Source: Cunninghamia lanceolata
Lineage: Eukaryota > Streptophyta > Pinopsida > Cupressales > Cupressaceae
Reading direction: 5' to 3'
Length of the DNA: 64,000 nt
Assembly (NCBI GenBank): GCA_027924645.1
Contig: BSBN01000293.1
Span: 9,882,501 to 9,946,500, forward strand
The notes beneath the pieces are model-generated. The model saw nothing but the letters and a program-made list of their open reading frames with translations, did not search any database and had not been told where the DNA came from. Numbering within the stretch: position 1 is the first letter of the stretch; every line of letters starts with the position of its first letter. Below, in pieces: positions 46,819-59,616 of the stretch. The position numbers were made by a program, and so were the translations under genes.

Positions 46819-47061
46819 TTACACCCAATCTTGCAATTCTTTGCTGATGTGAAGTGCAAAAAAAGATCTACTCCCTTTGAAGGCTTCAACCTCTTGACCA
46901 TGACAAGGAAATCCATTCTTGTCAACATGATTAACTTGGTAGAAGGATAATAGAGCATCGTCTAGTCTATGATGCATAATGTAGACTATAAAGTTGCATT
47001 GATATCCACATCTTCTATGTTTTCGACCTAGTCTACTTCCTTTACAACTCATTGGGACCAA
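46819..47061 (-). pseudogene. Fragment resembling the N-terminal part of SWIM/MULE-like proteins
   Basis: An 80-codon frame with GSRLGRKHRRCGYQCNFIVY, then NHVDKNGFPCHG. A basic C-x-x-x-C segment followed by an H-x-D/N-x-x-G-x-P/V-C-H-G box is a pattern I associate with plant SWIM-domain transposase-like proteins, the same broad family as 9603-11119. It is an isolated fragment just left of Element 3. Family assignment is from memory of the pattern and is tentative. Confidence 0.35.
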
Positions 47062-47304
47062 TGATTTATCAAATTGAGTAGCATCAACCTCTCAGTAATC
47101 ATTTTCTCCATAAGAGAACCAATAACTACATAGAAATAAAAAACATAAGTAACATTAATCCTTAAGGGATGCATTTACTAATACTAGTTAGTATTTGAAT
47201 ATAAATTGGTAAGTGAATATCTTACATTGTGTACTCCAAAAATGAGTCAATCCTTCTTGATGTTTCATTAAGAGAAGGAATGCATTTCTTGTTCTTCTTG
47301 ATAT
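47062..47304. other. Flank of Element 3
   Basis: No gene seen. The last five bases (GATAT, 47300-47304) would be the left target duplication of Element 3; its right partner is outside the window. Confidence 0.4.
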
Positions 47305-48995
47305 TGTTGTCCTAAAAATCATCTACGCTCATTTTGTAGGATGACCCCTATAAAACTTGTCTATTTCGTAACCTACACTCTAAGTTCACAAATCGAGGCA
47401 AGTCTTCTTGGCCTCATGTGAAGTCATCAGATGCCTTGGAATGACCTATGACATTTCCCTTGGATAATTTTTTGAGATTCGTGAAATCGATTAAGTCATA
47501 AGCCTATTAGGATATCAATTCTGACTTGCTCAAGGTGTTAGTCATTTTTCAAGGGATACATGTACAAGCGTCTATTCACACACTTGTGCATATGTCTTGT
47601 TTCATCAACATGTATAGTTGGTCATTTCCGCCACTACTGCATGTTTTTTTTGTTTTTAAGTAACATGCATGAGCAGTAATTATCGTTGCCATGACATGTT
47701 TGTCTTTTTGCTTGTAAGTGTAAAGGCAACAAATATGATCACTCATGCATGTTGTCCCAATGATATGCATTGGCAAAGAAATCTACTACTCGATAAAATC
47801 TTCACATATCGAGTAAACTTAAGTGGCATTAATGGCACTCGTGCCATGAATAATGTGACTTTTAAAACCTTTTAAAATCATTTTGGTCATTGTTTTATTT
47901 ATGCTATCATTCTCAAATCCTTCCAGACCAACTGTTAAACCCTTCTTGAGATCGTTTGAATCATGTGAATTGTGGATTGAAGAGGATTTTGACCTCATGA
48001 GTGTGCTTAGCGTTTGGTTCATTTCTAAAAAGTAAGCTTTTACTTTTTATTTTTGGTTTTGTTTTCTTTTTAGGGTTTTTGTGTATAATGAAATCTTTGC
48101 TTACAATTTTAGTGACGTTTTTTGTTTGGTTTAATAGTTATTGTCTTTGTATAATGAGTCGATTGTTGTTTATTGTTTCTAAACCCTAGTTTTTGAGAGC
48201 CTTAGGTTTTTGTTTTTTTACCATCATTTTATTGGCAAAATTTGCTGATTTTTGAAAATCTAGGTTACTGTGTATGAATGCATTTAGATTGAGGTTAAGA
48301 AAATTTAGGTTTTTTTTTTGTTGCTTAACCTGATGTGTTGGTGGTAAAAATGATTGTTGATACATGTGTTTTATCTTTGGCTTTACGCTCATGCAGGGGT
48401 GGCTAAAATCACTGTCCCTACATGAAAATATTAAATATCTACATGACATGCAAGAGCGGTAAAAAACACCACTTCTACATGTGTTAAACGGTTTCAATAG
48501 TTAGATGCTAGAGTGGTCCAAAATCCTGACTTGACATCTAAGTTTTATTCTTCCAATATGTATGGGTGGGCAAATTAGCTGCTTGTGCACAAAAATGAAA
48601 CTTGCATTTTACCCTTGTGTAAGTGTGGTCAAAATGACCACCCCTACATCAAAAACAAATTCTCCCCTACATGCAATGGCAGTCTTTTTGGTAGACCTTG
48701 TGCCTATGTATTTTATCCTACATGTAGGAGTGATCATTTTGGCCGCCCATGCATGTCATCCTAAAATTTTTCCTAACACTAGAATTTTTTGCTAAATGAT
48801 ACCTATAGCCCAATTTTACCTATTTTCTTGACTTGCGTGCTCTCTAGTCCTTTCAAGCATGATCCCATGTTCATGATCATCAGTTCGTAGTAGCCCTAAT
48901 TTGCCTATCTTTCCCCTAACTATGAGATCATGAACTTTTGAAATTTTGTCAAGCATTCGAGATCGACACCATTTCCAATTTTCTTCTCAAAGCTG

Positions 48996-51900
48996 ATGTT
49001 AGAGTCGTCTTCGTCAAAGGCCAAGATCATGAAGTATAAGTACCAATGGGTTTTCCCCATTAGTTCATTGCAATCCAATGTGGACGAGATTAGAGACACA
49101 GAGATAGGGCATGTAGACATGGCTGAGTTTGTGGAAAGGACAAAGCAGTCTAATCCTCCTCGCTACACGTAGAAGATTGTTGAGAGCAATATACACCTGG
49201 TAGCATCTTTTCTTGTCACTGCACATAACCCACAATTTATTCTCTAAGTGGCAATCCACTATAATAGGGCTAGACTATGTCTAATTCTCAAGGGAATATA
49301 ATCATGAGATTAGATGCAGAATTTCTTGACAAGATTTTTATGTGTCCACCTATAGTAAATGTTGGGGAAATTTATTTTGCCAAAGGTCAGAAGGATTTTG
49401 AGACTGATGTGGAAAATGCAAAAAAACATATCAATAGTAAGTGGCTGAAGACTCCTAGGATTAATTTGTCTAGATGGCCTAAGGAGCTCTTGAGAAGTGA
49501 TTTTGTGGAAGAGGTGAGTGATTTCATCACATTGCTGAGTAGGATCAGAGGCCTTCCTTCTTCATCCAAATTTCATGAATGGATGTATACATATATCAGG
49601 GTGATTCTTAAGGGACAACAGAATATATTCTGGGGAGAGCAGATCAACAATACTCTACATGATCAATTGATCAAGGTTAATACAACTTTTATGTTTTATA
49701 TGACTTCATATCTGGTAAATGTTGATGCAAGTATGAGGAGTTTTGCAGGTCTAACTCAAAATGGTGATCAGAGGTTAGTTCCAATTTTTAAATACTATCC
49801 ACAAATTACTCTCAAAGGGTCTATTCATAATTTCCATAGGGTGAATGATGCCTTCTTTTTAGTGTTTATGGGACAGTGAGCTTGACCAAAAGAGAGTGTC
49901 ACATGAGGCTTGGGAAGTAGTCAATTCTTTATGTTATTTGTTTCTCCAATTTCCAACTTTCACTTATTTGAGAGTTGGATATTATCCTAGATATCCATAC
50001 ATGCTTCCACGATATCCCAGTCATAAGGTTGTTTTGATGGAGTTATGTAGACAATTGATTATTGTGCATAATAAACAAATGGAACTGAAGAAATCAGGAA
50101 TTAAGTTTCTGATGGAAATTGGTCGGTACTTAGTACAATCAGCTACTAAGGCTAAGGCTGTTGAATTAGAAATGTAGTTGGTTCTGATGAAACAATTCAA
50201 GAAAAGAGATCACTTTGATTTCTAAAGGGTACAATACAAGATCAAAAGAAAGGTAATATTTCATGTTCCTATGGTTGAGGATATTTAGGCTGATTTGAGA
50301 ACCCAGAATGAGATAAGAAAGCTGGATTACTACAGATTACACCTAAGTTAGATAGAGGAACTAGAATTGCCTGATGTTCCAGAAGGTATGGAATATGAAG
50401 GTGATGTTTTAGATCCCAACTATACCATCAATAATATTGAAACATCAGCTCTGCCAGAAATCAAATGGTTGGTGAAAGAAGAAACTTCTATCAGGAAGAG
50501 ATTTCAACCAATATTGGCTAACACTAATAAATGGTTACAAAGCAAAGGTCTCAGTTTGAAAGAGTTGCTCACCGGATCAGAGACGGAGATTTAGGAGCAG
50601 ACCGAAAAGAAGGTAGAAAACAAAACTAAAAAAAAAGTGATTTTCCTTCTTCTTCCAAGGGGTCCAAACCAAAGATCAAGCTTGTCTCTAAAGGGGAGAA
50701 GGAAAAAGAGATTGCAGGAACTTCTACTATTATAGATTCAAGTGCCGAAGAAACAAATGTTGATAAAATGGAGGTTGAAAATACATAGATAGAACAACAA
50801 AATGTTGAAGAACTTCATACTAAGCAGGTGGAAATGGGTGAGAAACCTAATGAGGAAGGTACTCAAGAACAAGAGAAAGAGAAAGATGTGGAATAGGAAT
50901 AACTTGGTGGCTCATTAAAATCCCCTTAGAAAGATCTTTCACAAGAGCCAGAAGTTTCTACATCCTTACCTCATGTTTTTGTTTTTGATAATCCTCTAAT
51001 AGTTTCTAATGTTCCTGTTGTCATTGTACTTCTGATAATACTCCTCCTTCTATGAGAACAAGTTTTGGAACTATTTTTTATTCTTCTAGTTCTATCCCTA
51101 GCTTATCCTCTCCTTCTTTTGATATTGGAGAACAAACTATTCTGGATCATTTACTTGATGGTTCAAAGAAAAATGTTGATACAGGTATATTTTTCACCAA
51201 CACCTCTCGTATTGTCACTATAAAAGGTGTTAGTATGGATCCTACTAAGCAGGTAGTTGATTCTTCTCCTAATGTTAGCATTCCAACACTACCTCCATGG
51301 TTGTCTTCTTATACTCCCAAAAGGAAAAAGCATACTATCTCACCAGATGATATTGACATTGAGAAATTGCTACCTGTTAAACCAAAAACTCAAAAGAAGA
51401 AGAAGCCTAAAACTGTTTCAAGGCTAATTGATGAAAAAGGAGTCAAGTATGCAGAAATTGCTAAGCCACCAGATGATGCCACTATAGATACCTTTGATGT
51501 GAATGACTATATTATTTCCAGAGTTCAGTTAGGTAAGCTGACTCATGAAGGTATCAAGTCAGATTTTCAAGCTACAACAATCTCATTGCTTATAAATTTT
51601 GAAGAGGTAAAGAAGGAAAAAGAACAATACAAAGAAAAGGTTGAGCATCTTGCTGCTGTCCTTAAGAAAATAGTGAAATCATCAGAGATCGTGGAACCAA
51701 TCGAAGTTACTGTAGAGGACCCTTTGATTCAAAAGGTTGAGAAAGTCCAAGCCAAAGGGAGAGTTGTTGGTGATATTGTTGAACGGTTGTTGGTGCAAGG
51801 TAGAGTTCTCTTGAAGACCACAGTGGAAAGAAAGGAAAAAATGGCAAAAGCAAAAGTTGACATAGATAATATTGTTGATTTATTATCTTAAGAACTTCAA

Positions 51901-52455
51901 GATCAAGAAGATAATTTAGAATAATGGATTGAGGTGAAGAAAATTAAGATAAAGAATTTGATTGCTATTGGTGTCATTTCAAACTGAGAATCTTATCTCA
52001 AGACCAAAGAATCTCTGACTCATTGTATGAATGTGATAAGAGGTTTACATGATGATTTGTGCCAAGTATGAGAAAATAGTGAAGATAGTGATGTTTCACT
52101 TTTGTACAGCTTAGAGGAACTACCATGCACTCTAACAAGTGAAGATCACAAATTTCTCTCAGCGGAGGAGATGATTGATGCTTTTGAGAAGATGGTTCAA
52201 CAGAAGTTTGAAGATGAAGTGCTTATAGTGGTTTCAATGGATAGTCTTTATGATCATCATTCAACCTTTGAAAATTGGAAGGATAATCTTGAAAAGCATG
52301 AGAAGGTGATAAAGCCGGTTAAGGATGTAGTTATCAGGGCTCATACCATTTCAAAAAATATAATTGGGCTAGATGTATATGAGATGGCAGTAGTACGAAC
52401 TATGTACCAAAGTTTTTTGAAAAAGAATGATGATGGTAGTTGGAATTCTTTTTGA
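48996..52455 (+). pseudogene. Element 3 LTR-encoded accessory ORF (5' LTR copy)
   Basis: Starts ATG at 48996 (SSSSKAKIMK follows) and runs about 1,150 codons with several stops and at least three frame changes; pieces are 49277-49879, 49896-50177, 50367-50594, 51052-51891 and 52102-52455. The N-terminal third is globular, with conserved-looking LDAEFLDKIFMCPPIVNVGE, SRWPKELLRSDFVEE and FYMTSYLV. A charged linker and a basic patch (TPKRKKHTISPDDIDIEKLL, KTQKKKKPKT) resemble nuclear-localisation signals. A coiled-coil-like helix follows (about 51600-51880), then a C-terminal helical domain ending at 52455. No known domain is recognised. The copy in the 3' LTR helps define the frame. Confidence 0.7.
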
Positions 52456-52635
52456 TGCCTTAGTTGATATTCATTTTTGTATATGCAATTCATATTTTGT
52501 TTTGGACATATTCACATGTATTTTCCCAAAATATAATTACATGTGAGACAAAAGAAGTCACAAGTTAAATAGGACTCTTTTGTTGAATAAGTCAAAGTAG
52601 TTATAGATTTCCTTTTTTTGCTATAGGATCCTCCC

Positions 52636-52643
52636 TATAAATA
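52636..52643 (+). promoter_or_regulatory. LTR TATA box, Element 3
   Basis: CTCCCTATAAATAAAGAGGG context, 180 bp after the accessory ORF stop and about 750 bp before the LTR end. It places the ORF in U3. Confidence 0.65.
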
Positions 52644-53399
52644 AAGAGGGCCTGTTTTGTAATCTTTATCTTTTATCTATTGCAAGAAAACTCTAGTGAA
52701 TTGAGAAGCAAATCAAGACTTTGTACTTTTTGTGAAAATCAATTATCAATTTTTTATCAATACAAGAAAGCAAGTTCAATTCCAATCTTTGTCTTGGGGT
52801 TATTTGTGTTATGATAGAAGTGTTCTTACATCTTTCTATCATAAGCTTCTTTGACAATAATTGAGGTGTGGAGATTATTTCAAGTGATTGAAGAGCATTC
52901 TCAATTTGATTGTGATAGAATTTGTGTTATCAAATCATTTGTGAGGATTATGTTCATGTTTGTGAGAGTACACTAGCTTGAAGACTTTGTGCTGCAAGTT
53001 GTTATATTCAATTTACTTACACCATTTTGGAGAAGAGTGGAGACTTTGGGCTACATTTAACTTCAAATAGTTATATTTGCAATTAGTAAGTGAAGTGATA
53101 GAAGACCGTGTTTTTGTAGTTTTGTGATAGTTAGTAAGTTCTTTAATATCAGTTTCATTGAAGTTATCATTTTGATGTAGGAGTATCTATTCTGAAAAAA
53201 GAGAATAGGATGAAATGGAATAACCATGAAAATAGTGTTTAGTGTAAATAAGCTTTGTAAACTATTGTTTGTAATAGTTAAAGTAACTAGAGGGAACCTC
53301 CCCTTGCTGAGAGGAGAGACTTTGTCTCATCATAGTTGTGGTGATATAACCATTTTGTTGTTAGTGAGTTAATGAAAAAATATTCACCCAACAGTTTTT

Positions 53400-53418
53400 T
53401 GGTGACTCTACTAGGGAA
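53400..53418 (+). other. Element 3 primer binding site
   Basis: TGGTGACTCTACTAGGGAA, seven bases after the LTR end. It resembles the TGGCGACTCYACTGGGG sites of Tat/Ogre elements after two transitions. Confidence 0.65.
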
Positions 53419-53763
53419 GAATGCACAACTTGGAGCCTCATGCTTTGAGTTGAAGCATTTCATCCTCGTACATTGTTTTAAGTTGTTTCTAAATCTTTGT
53501 TGAGTACATTGTATTTTGGCAGACTAAAGGTATACAAGAAGTAAGAGAGCTCAAGGAATTATTGATCATGTGTTTGAGTTAATGCAGCAAAATAATTTTG
53601 GTCTTAAATTACCTCCAAAACCTTGGCTTCAGCAAACAAGAAGTTTCCTCCTACCAATGCCATATTTACTATACCAAGTGAAGCTTCCATCTCAAATACT
53701 AACACAATTTTATCTGTTTGAGATCCATGAAGGTTTTTTATCCCACATTTCAATCAGCACACA

Positions 53764-54990
53764 ATGGCAGCTCAAGGCCCATGGGGTAATACTTCTAGAC
53801 CTTTGAATTTGACACCACCACTGCATGAACTACCCCGTAGTTCAAGAAGAATTTCCCAAAATTCTATGGTGATGGGAAAGTCCATCCTGATGAACACATT
53901 GCAGCTTCTTGTATAGCTTGTGGTGTGCTAGGGGTGGAACATGAAGATGTAGTTGTGAGGCTTTTTGTAGAAACACTTCAAGGTGCTGGTACATACTAGT
54001 TTTATCATCTTCAAGCCCAAACCATAACCAATTAGAATACTCTTAAAACCAAGTTTGAAGCTAGGTTTAAGCTTGTGGAAGATGCACATGCTTTGTTAGC
54101 CCAGCTGACACAGATGAAGAAAGAACCAGATGAGCCCATGCGAGATTTCATTGCCAAGTTCAATAAATTGACAAATAGGATTCCACCAACCGCTCAACCA
54201 ACGGTGGAGAATCTTAAATGTTTCTTCATCAACATCCAGCTTCCTGAGGTAAGTTTTCTGTTAAGATTGGCTAATCCTACTAATCTTCCTTTATCTCAAA
54301 GATTGGCTATGGGGGTTGAAGACGATCTTATCCTTGTGGGTAAGATAAGAAGGGATTCAAATAAAAATAGAGGTTAGTCCTCTACTTATAGTCCTTCCAC
54401 AAGCAACATAGATCCTATGGTGTAGAATTTAGCAAATGAATTGCTAGTTTTGAAAAAACAAATGTCCCAGGATATGTCTGCTCCTTCTTATAGGGACATA
54501 CCAAGAAGGGCATTCCCTAACAATTCATATCAAGGCAATGTCGTGAGAAACCAAGGGTAGAATAGGCTTCCACCAACATAGGGGAAGCTTGCCATTGAAG
54601 CACTGCCGGTCAATTTAGTAGTTGGCTACTATGAAGTGGAATAGGACAATTCTTTCGAACCTGATTTAGATCAAGAAAATAATGCTAATCTTTTTACAAA
54701 AGGAGAAGAAGAATTAGTTGGTGACTCTACTATTGGGTTCTTGAACTATCAAGATGAAGCAAAAAGAGAAGATGTATATGGTGGAGCGTATGTTGTTTTC
54801 ACCAGGTCCTAAAATCAATCAAATTAGCAAGTGGCTGATAAAGGAAAGTCAAGAGAAGAGCCTCAACCTATGATTCCCATTGCCAAATGAGGAACTCGAT
54901 TACCTTTTCAGTCAAGGGATCCGACTGCCAATAAACAAGTAAGTTCTAACAATCCTACTTCTTCTACTTCTATTCCTCAGACCAGTACTA
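53764..54990 (+). pseudogene. Element 3 gag
   Basis: The likely start is the ATG at 53764 (MAAQGPWGNTSRPLNLTPP), then a frameshift near 53835 into KNFPKFYGDGKVHPDEHIAA. The capsid-like region has FVETLQGAGTY and LKTKFEARFKLVEDAHALLA, then EPDEPMRDFIAKFNKLTNRI (54075-54377). A Pro/Ser/Asn-rich region follows to about 54990 with several stops. No zinc knuckle was found. The structure parallels Element 1 gag. Confidence 0.75.
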
Positions 54991-55088
54991 CCCCAATTAA
55001 ACCCTAGAATGAAGGATTTCCTGCCTCTGTATCTAATTCATTTCAGCTCTTTGACATAATTGATCATGCTAGAAAAACCAAAATCCAG

Positions 55089-55694
55089 ATGTCTGAGGTA
55101 GAATATTTACAAGCTAACCTTGACCAATTTGAGAGGTTGGCTAAGTATGTTAAAAACAAGGCTACCCCTATAGGGCAAGATTCTCGTAAGACTATTCATG
55201 ACTCCTCAAAGAACAAGTCCACCCAAAATAACTTTGTTACTTCTCCCCTTGTTGATCTAGGGAAAATAGAACCTTTCTATGTTTCTCTGTTAGTCAATGG
55301 CCACAAGCTAAGCAATTGTATCATAGACTCAGGAGCTTCTAACAATGTCATGACTGCCAAGGTGGTAGATGCTCTCAGTCTCACTTTGACAAAGACCTTC
55401 AAGAGATGCTTCTCAATGGAAAATAAATAAGTACCTTTGTTAGGCCAAATTAAGGATGCACAATTTGCATTCACAAATTTTCCAGAGAAGAGAATAAAGA
55501 TGATCGTCCTAGTTGTTGATGTTCCAGCTTCTTATGGCATTTTTCTTGGATGTAATTTTTGTAAGAATATGGGAGGAGAACTCAACATGGATTTATCCAA
55601 GGCAAGGATACCTGTTAAAGTTGTCACGCAGAAATTGCTTCCTAAAAGGGAGGCAAAATATATTGTTACTCAAATTGAAGATCTAAAAGCTTAA
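55089..55694 (+). pseudogene. Element 3 aspartic protease
   Basis: The frame 55089-55430 includes LVNGHKLSNCIIDSGASNNV, with the retropepsin D-S-G-A active-site motif intact near 55327. After a stop at 55428 the frame continues 55437-55694 with VPASYGIFLGCNFCKNMGGE, the downstream G-R/C-F-like part. It would mature the polyprotein. It is better preserved than the Element 1 protease, where the glycine is lost. Confidence 0.8.
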
Positions 55695-55715
55695 ATTTTA
55701 TTTGAGTCTTTAGGG

Positions 55716-56410
55716 ATGGGTAATTATTTCTTCACCACTGAAAACACTTCTAGTTCATTAGATGAAAATTCAGATCGGTCAGATGAAAACTTAGAAGAAA
55801 ATTTAGATGAAATTTTAGACAAGAGTATAGTGATACCAGATTCTTTCTTCTCCAAAGAGGAGTCTACCGGTCATAGAAACATCAAAGTCATAAATTTAAA
55901 TGATGTTTGTATTTTAGAATTTGATGGTAGTTGTTCTTCCACTAGATCTGGGGCTAGAATAGTTCTAATATCTCTGCAAGGTGATATTTTTCCTTTCTCC
56001 TATAAGCTACAGTTTGACAATACTAATAACATCGTTGAGTATGAGTCATTGTTACTCAGAATGGAGGCTGCTTGTGTTAAAGGTATTAAAAATCTTCACA
56101 TGCAAGGTGATGCAGAGCTTGTTGTTTGTTAGGTAAGAAATCTTTACCAGACCAAGAATGAAAGGATAAGATATTACCGCAATCATGTCTAGGATTGCAT
56201 TGAAGGTTTTGATGCTTTTGATATCTTCGTAGTACCAAGAGAGTTTAATGATTGTGTTGATTCATTAGCCATCTCTGCCACCCTTATGGTTCCTCACAAG
56301 GAATTTAAAGGTGATAAGTACACAATTGAGTTGGTTTTCTAACCAAGTGTACTAGATAATGCCGACCATTGGTAGGTCTTCAATGGTGATAATCAGATCA
56401 TATCTTTCTT
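55716..56410 (+). pseudogene. Element 3 additional RNase H, upstream of RT
   Basis: Following an acidic linker (55716-55890), motifs are VCILEFDGSCSSTRSGARIV (D), NIVEYESLLLRMEAA (E), MQGDAELVV (D), and after a stop the VPREFNDCVDSLA segment (D-like). Same position and order as in Element 1, between protease and RT. Confidence 0.8.
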
Positions 56411-56621
56411 AGAGAAGACATATAGCTTTGATGAACTTTAATTTGAAGGTAGTGATTCTCCACCTCAGGAATATATTTCTGAAATAGATTCACAAACTGG
56501 TGAGGAGGTTCTTCAACTAAAAGGGAATAAAATTTTGAAAGGTTTCATTTCTCTGGAAAAGTTATTTGACAAGCATGATAGATATATCAAACAACAATAG
56601 GAACTTGATTCAAATTCATCA

Positions 56622-57554
56622 ATGGAATCTGAACAAGTAAACTTGAGTTCTGAAGCAGATCCCAAGATGGTTAACATCAGGAAATGTTGCACTGTTCATG
56701 AGAAATTGAAGTTCTTTACACTTCTTTGCCACTACATTGATGTGCTGGCATATTCATATGATGATCTAAAGTCTTTCAGACCCAAGGAGATCCAACACAA
56801 GATTCCTCTCAAGGTAGAATCGTTGCCTCACAAGAAAAAGAAGAGGCAGTATAATCCCAAGATATCAGGTACTATTCTTTCTAAAATCCTAAAAATGCTG
56901 AATGCTAGGATAATCTTTCATATCCATCATTCCACTTGGATTGCGAATATTGTTCTTGTGAGAAAGAGGAATGGAGAAATCTGTATTTGTGTTGATTTCA
57001 GAAATTTGAATCAATCCTCTTTAAAAGATAATTAGCCTCTACCTATTATGGATCAAGTGTTATAAATTGTAAATGGTTCGAAGATGTTGTCTATGTTAGA
57101 TGGTTTTTCAGGATACAATCAAGTAGAAGTCAATGAAGCATATCAATACAAGACTACTTTCATGACACCATGGGGCACATTCACATACTGTAGGATGCCA
57201 TTTGGTTTAATCAATGCTAGCACTACTTTCCAAAGAGAAATGGACCTCACTTTCATAGATGAAATGGGGAAGTTCATTGTGGTGTACCTTGATGACTTGA
57301 CCATTTTCTTTAAGAAACGTCAAGATCATGCCTATCATTTGCGACAAGTTTTGGAACAGTGTCATCAAAATGGCATTTCTCTTAATCCTAAGAAGTCAAT
57401 TTTTGGGGTTACAGAAGGTAAGCTCCTTGGTCACATTGTATCCAAAGAAGGTACCAAAATTGAATCAGAGAGAGTTAAATCTATCCAAAGTCTTACATTG
57501 CCTGCTAGTAAGATAGTTGTTCATTCTTTCTTTGGCAAGGTGAATTTTCTATAG
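56622..57554 (+). pseudogene. Element 3 reverse transcriptase
   Basis: HHSTWIANIVLVRKRNGEIC, then VDFRNLNQSSLKDN to a stop at 57033. It resumes at 57084: MLDGFSGYNQVEVNEAYQYK, RMPFGLINASTTFQREMD, IVVYLDDLTIFF with catalytic YLDD near 57285, and LNPKKSIFGVTEGKLLGH. One or two stops only. Confidence 0.9.
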
Positions 57555-57569
57555 AAGTTCATTCTAGAA

Positions 57570-57950
57570 TTCACAGAGAAAACTCATCATATTGTTAATA
57601 TGATGAAAGGTAAGACCACTTTCCATTGGAGCACAAAAGGTAAAGTAGCTTTTAAGGATATTAAAAGGACCATAACCCATGCTCCAATTCTAGTTTGTCC
57701 TGACTACACTAAAGATTTCATAATGTATAGTTATGCTTTAGAACATACACTTTCAGTGATTTTGGTTCAACAGAATGAAGAAGGTGTGGAATCTCTGATT
57801 TCATTTATGTGTTTCCCACTAAAGGCTCATGAACTTAAGTACTCAAATATGGAGAAACATGCTTAAGTTGTAGTCAAAGTGGTGAAGCATTTCAAGTTTT
57901 ACATTTTGAATTCACGTACTATTGTTTTGGTGCCAGATAAATCGTGAAAT
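57570..57950 (+). pseudogene. Element 3 native RNase H
   Basis: KGKTTFHWSTKGKVAFKDIK leads into ILVCPDYTKDFIMYSYALEH and the LSVILVQQNEEGVESLISFM strand, then LKAHELKYSNMEKHA. The first catalytic aspartate is replaced in the YSYA context. Read on from RT after a stop at about 57553. Confidence 0.75.
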
Positions 57951-58079
57951 CTATCCTGACACAACAGGAATTTGGGACTAAAATGGGCAATTGGATTGCC
58001 AAAATTCAAGAATTTGATCCTAATATCAAACCAACCAAGCTTGTAAGTGGAAGAGGTTTATGTTAGCTGATTGCTGATA

Positions 58080-59428
58080 ATGTCCCAAAAGAAACAGGTG
58101 ATGAAGAGGAAGAAGTTGAAGAGGTTCCAACTGTTCTCTTTGTTACTACGATAGATGAGTGGTATTCCAATATCACTTATTTTCTCATGTATGGTGAGTG
58201 CCCTTCTCATTTATCTTATAAAGAGAAGCAAACTATCAAGTTAAAGGTTGCAAACTACGTCTTGTGGGATAACGGTTTGTATAAAAGAAGCCTTGATGGA
58301 GTTTTTCTCCGTTGTGTGGATAAAGCACAACAAAGCAAACTTTTAGAGTCTTTTCACAATTTGGCATGTGGAGAACATTTTTCTGCACCTATAATAGCTC
58401 ATAAAATTTTACGGGCTAGGTACTATTGGCCTACATTATTTCAAGATGCATACAATTGGGTACATAGATGTCAACTCTGCCAGTAGTTTATCAGGAAGCC
58501 TAAGTTAGTTACACTACCACTAAAACCAGTTGTGATTGAAGAACCTTTTCAACAATGGATCATTGACTTCATTAGTGCGATGAATCCACCGTCGAGTGTG
58601 GGACATAGTTTTGTTCTCACTACAATAGATTACTTCACCAAGTGGGTGGAGGCTATTCTAGTAAAGCATGCTACTTTTGAGGTAGTGTGTAATATTCTCA
58701 AGGAGAATATCATTTCCCAATTTGGAGTTCCAAAGAAAATTGTAGTGGATAATGCTATATGTTTTTCTTCAAATGAGATCACTAGTTTTTTCTTTGAATA
58801 TGGGATCATTCTCTTACATTCATCTGACTATCATTTGTAAGGGAATGGTCAAGCAGAATCTAGTAATAAGAATTTGGTTACAATTATTAGAAAATTGGTA
58901 GAGGATAATTAGAGAACGTGGCATAAAGCTTTGTTTTATGCTTTATGGGCTGATAGTATTACCCCTAAGAGGGAAATTAGTATGTCACCATTCCACCTTC
59001 TATATGGTTTGAATGTAGAGATTCCAATTACTTTAGAATTTCTGGCTTTGAAGTTGGCAAAAGCAGTGGTAGATAGAACTTTTGAGAGTTCTATTGACAA
59101 AACAATAATGTACTTCACTGAACTTGAAGAGCAATGGGATATGGTAGTAGACTGTATTGCTGAGCATCAAATTCAGGTCAAGAAACTTTTTGACAAAAAG
59201 GTGAAGGCCAGAGAATTTCAAGTTGGGGATCAAGTCTTGTTATGGGACAAGAGGAGAGAACCAAAAGGAATGCATGGGAAGTTTGATTCCCTATGGAGAG
59301 GCCTATTCGTCATTCACCAACTTTTTGGTGAGAATAGTTTCTTATTAGAGTATCAAGATGGGACACTATTCTTGTTGTCCCATAGTGGACAACATTTGAA
59401 GCATTTCAATCCCTGGAGTATCAGATAA
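58080..59428 (+). pseudogene. Element 3 integrase
   Basis: The zinc-binding region lies at 58300-58485: SFHNLACGEHFSAPIIAHKI, ARYYWPTLFQDAYNWVHRCQ, and LCQ. Catalytic core: WIIDFISAMNPPSS (D), IVVDNAICFSS (D), and after a stop at 58838 QAESSNKNLVTII (E). The C-terminal domain to 59428 includes FDSLWRGLFVIHQL, equivalent to the GPF/Y region. It ends KHFNPWSIR. Three stops. Confidence 0.88.
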
Positions 59429-59616
59429 GTTAATTTGTATATTTGTATAGTTTTATGTTTTTCTTTTTCATTCTTGTTTAGTCTTTTTCTGTTTTTTTAT
59501 TTTGGTAGCTTGACTCTATAGCCCAATGCCATGGATGAAGGCACTTAGAGACTGGATTCTTCTCCCTTTCATCATTTCAAAGAACGATTGAAGGAAATTC
59601 CCCAGTTAGAGCCAAC

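Larger units (their letters stand above)
47305..53393 (+). repeat. Element 3 5' LTR, 6,089 bp
   Basis: Begins TGTTGTCCT, ends CACCCAACA just before GTTTTTT and the PBS. It has about 1.7 kb of non-coding leader, an ORF (48996-52455), a TATA box (52636-52643) and about 750 bp of R-U5. The alternative reading, a fragment of a tandem neighbour, would need a break exactly at the TG. Confidence 0.8.

Noticed and set aside
47305..52455. X region as the 3' tail of a tandem element sharing one LTR
   Set aside because: Possible, but the homology to 59617 starts exactly at TG on both sides and no integrase precedes 47305. A full LTR is the simpler reading.
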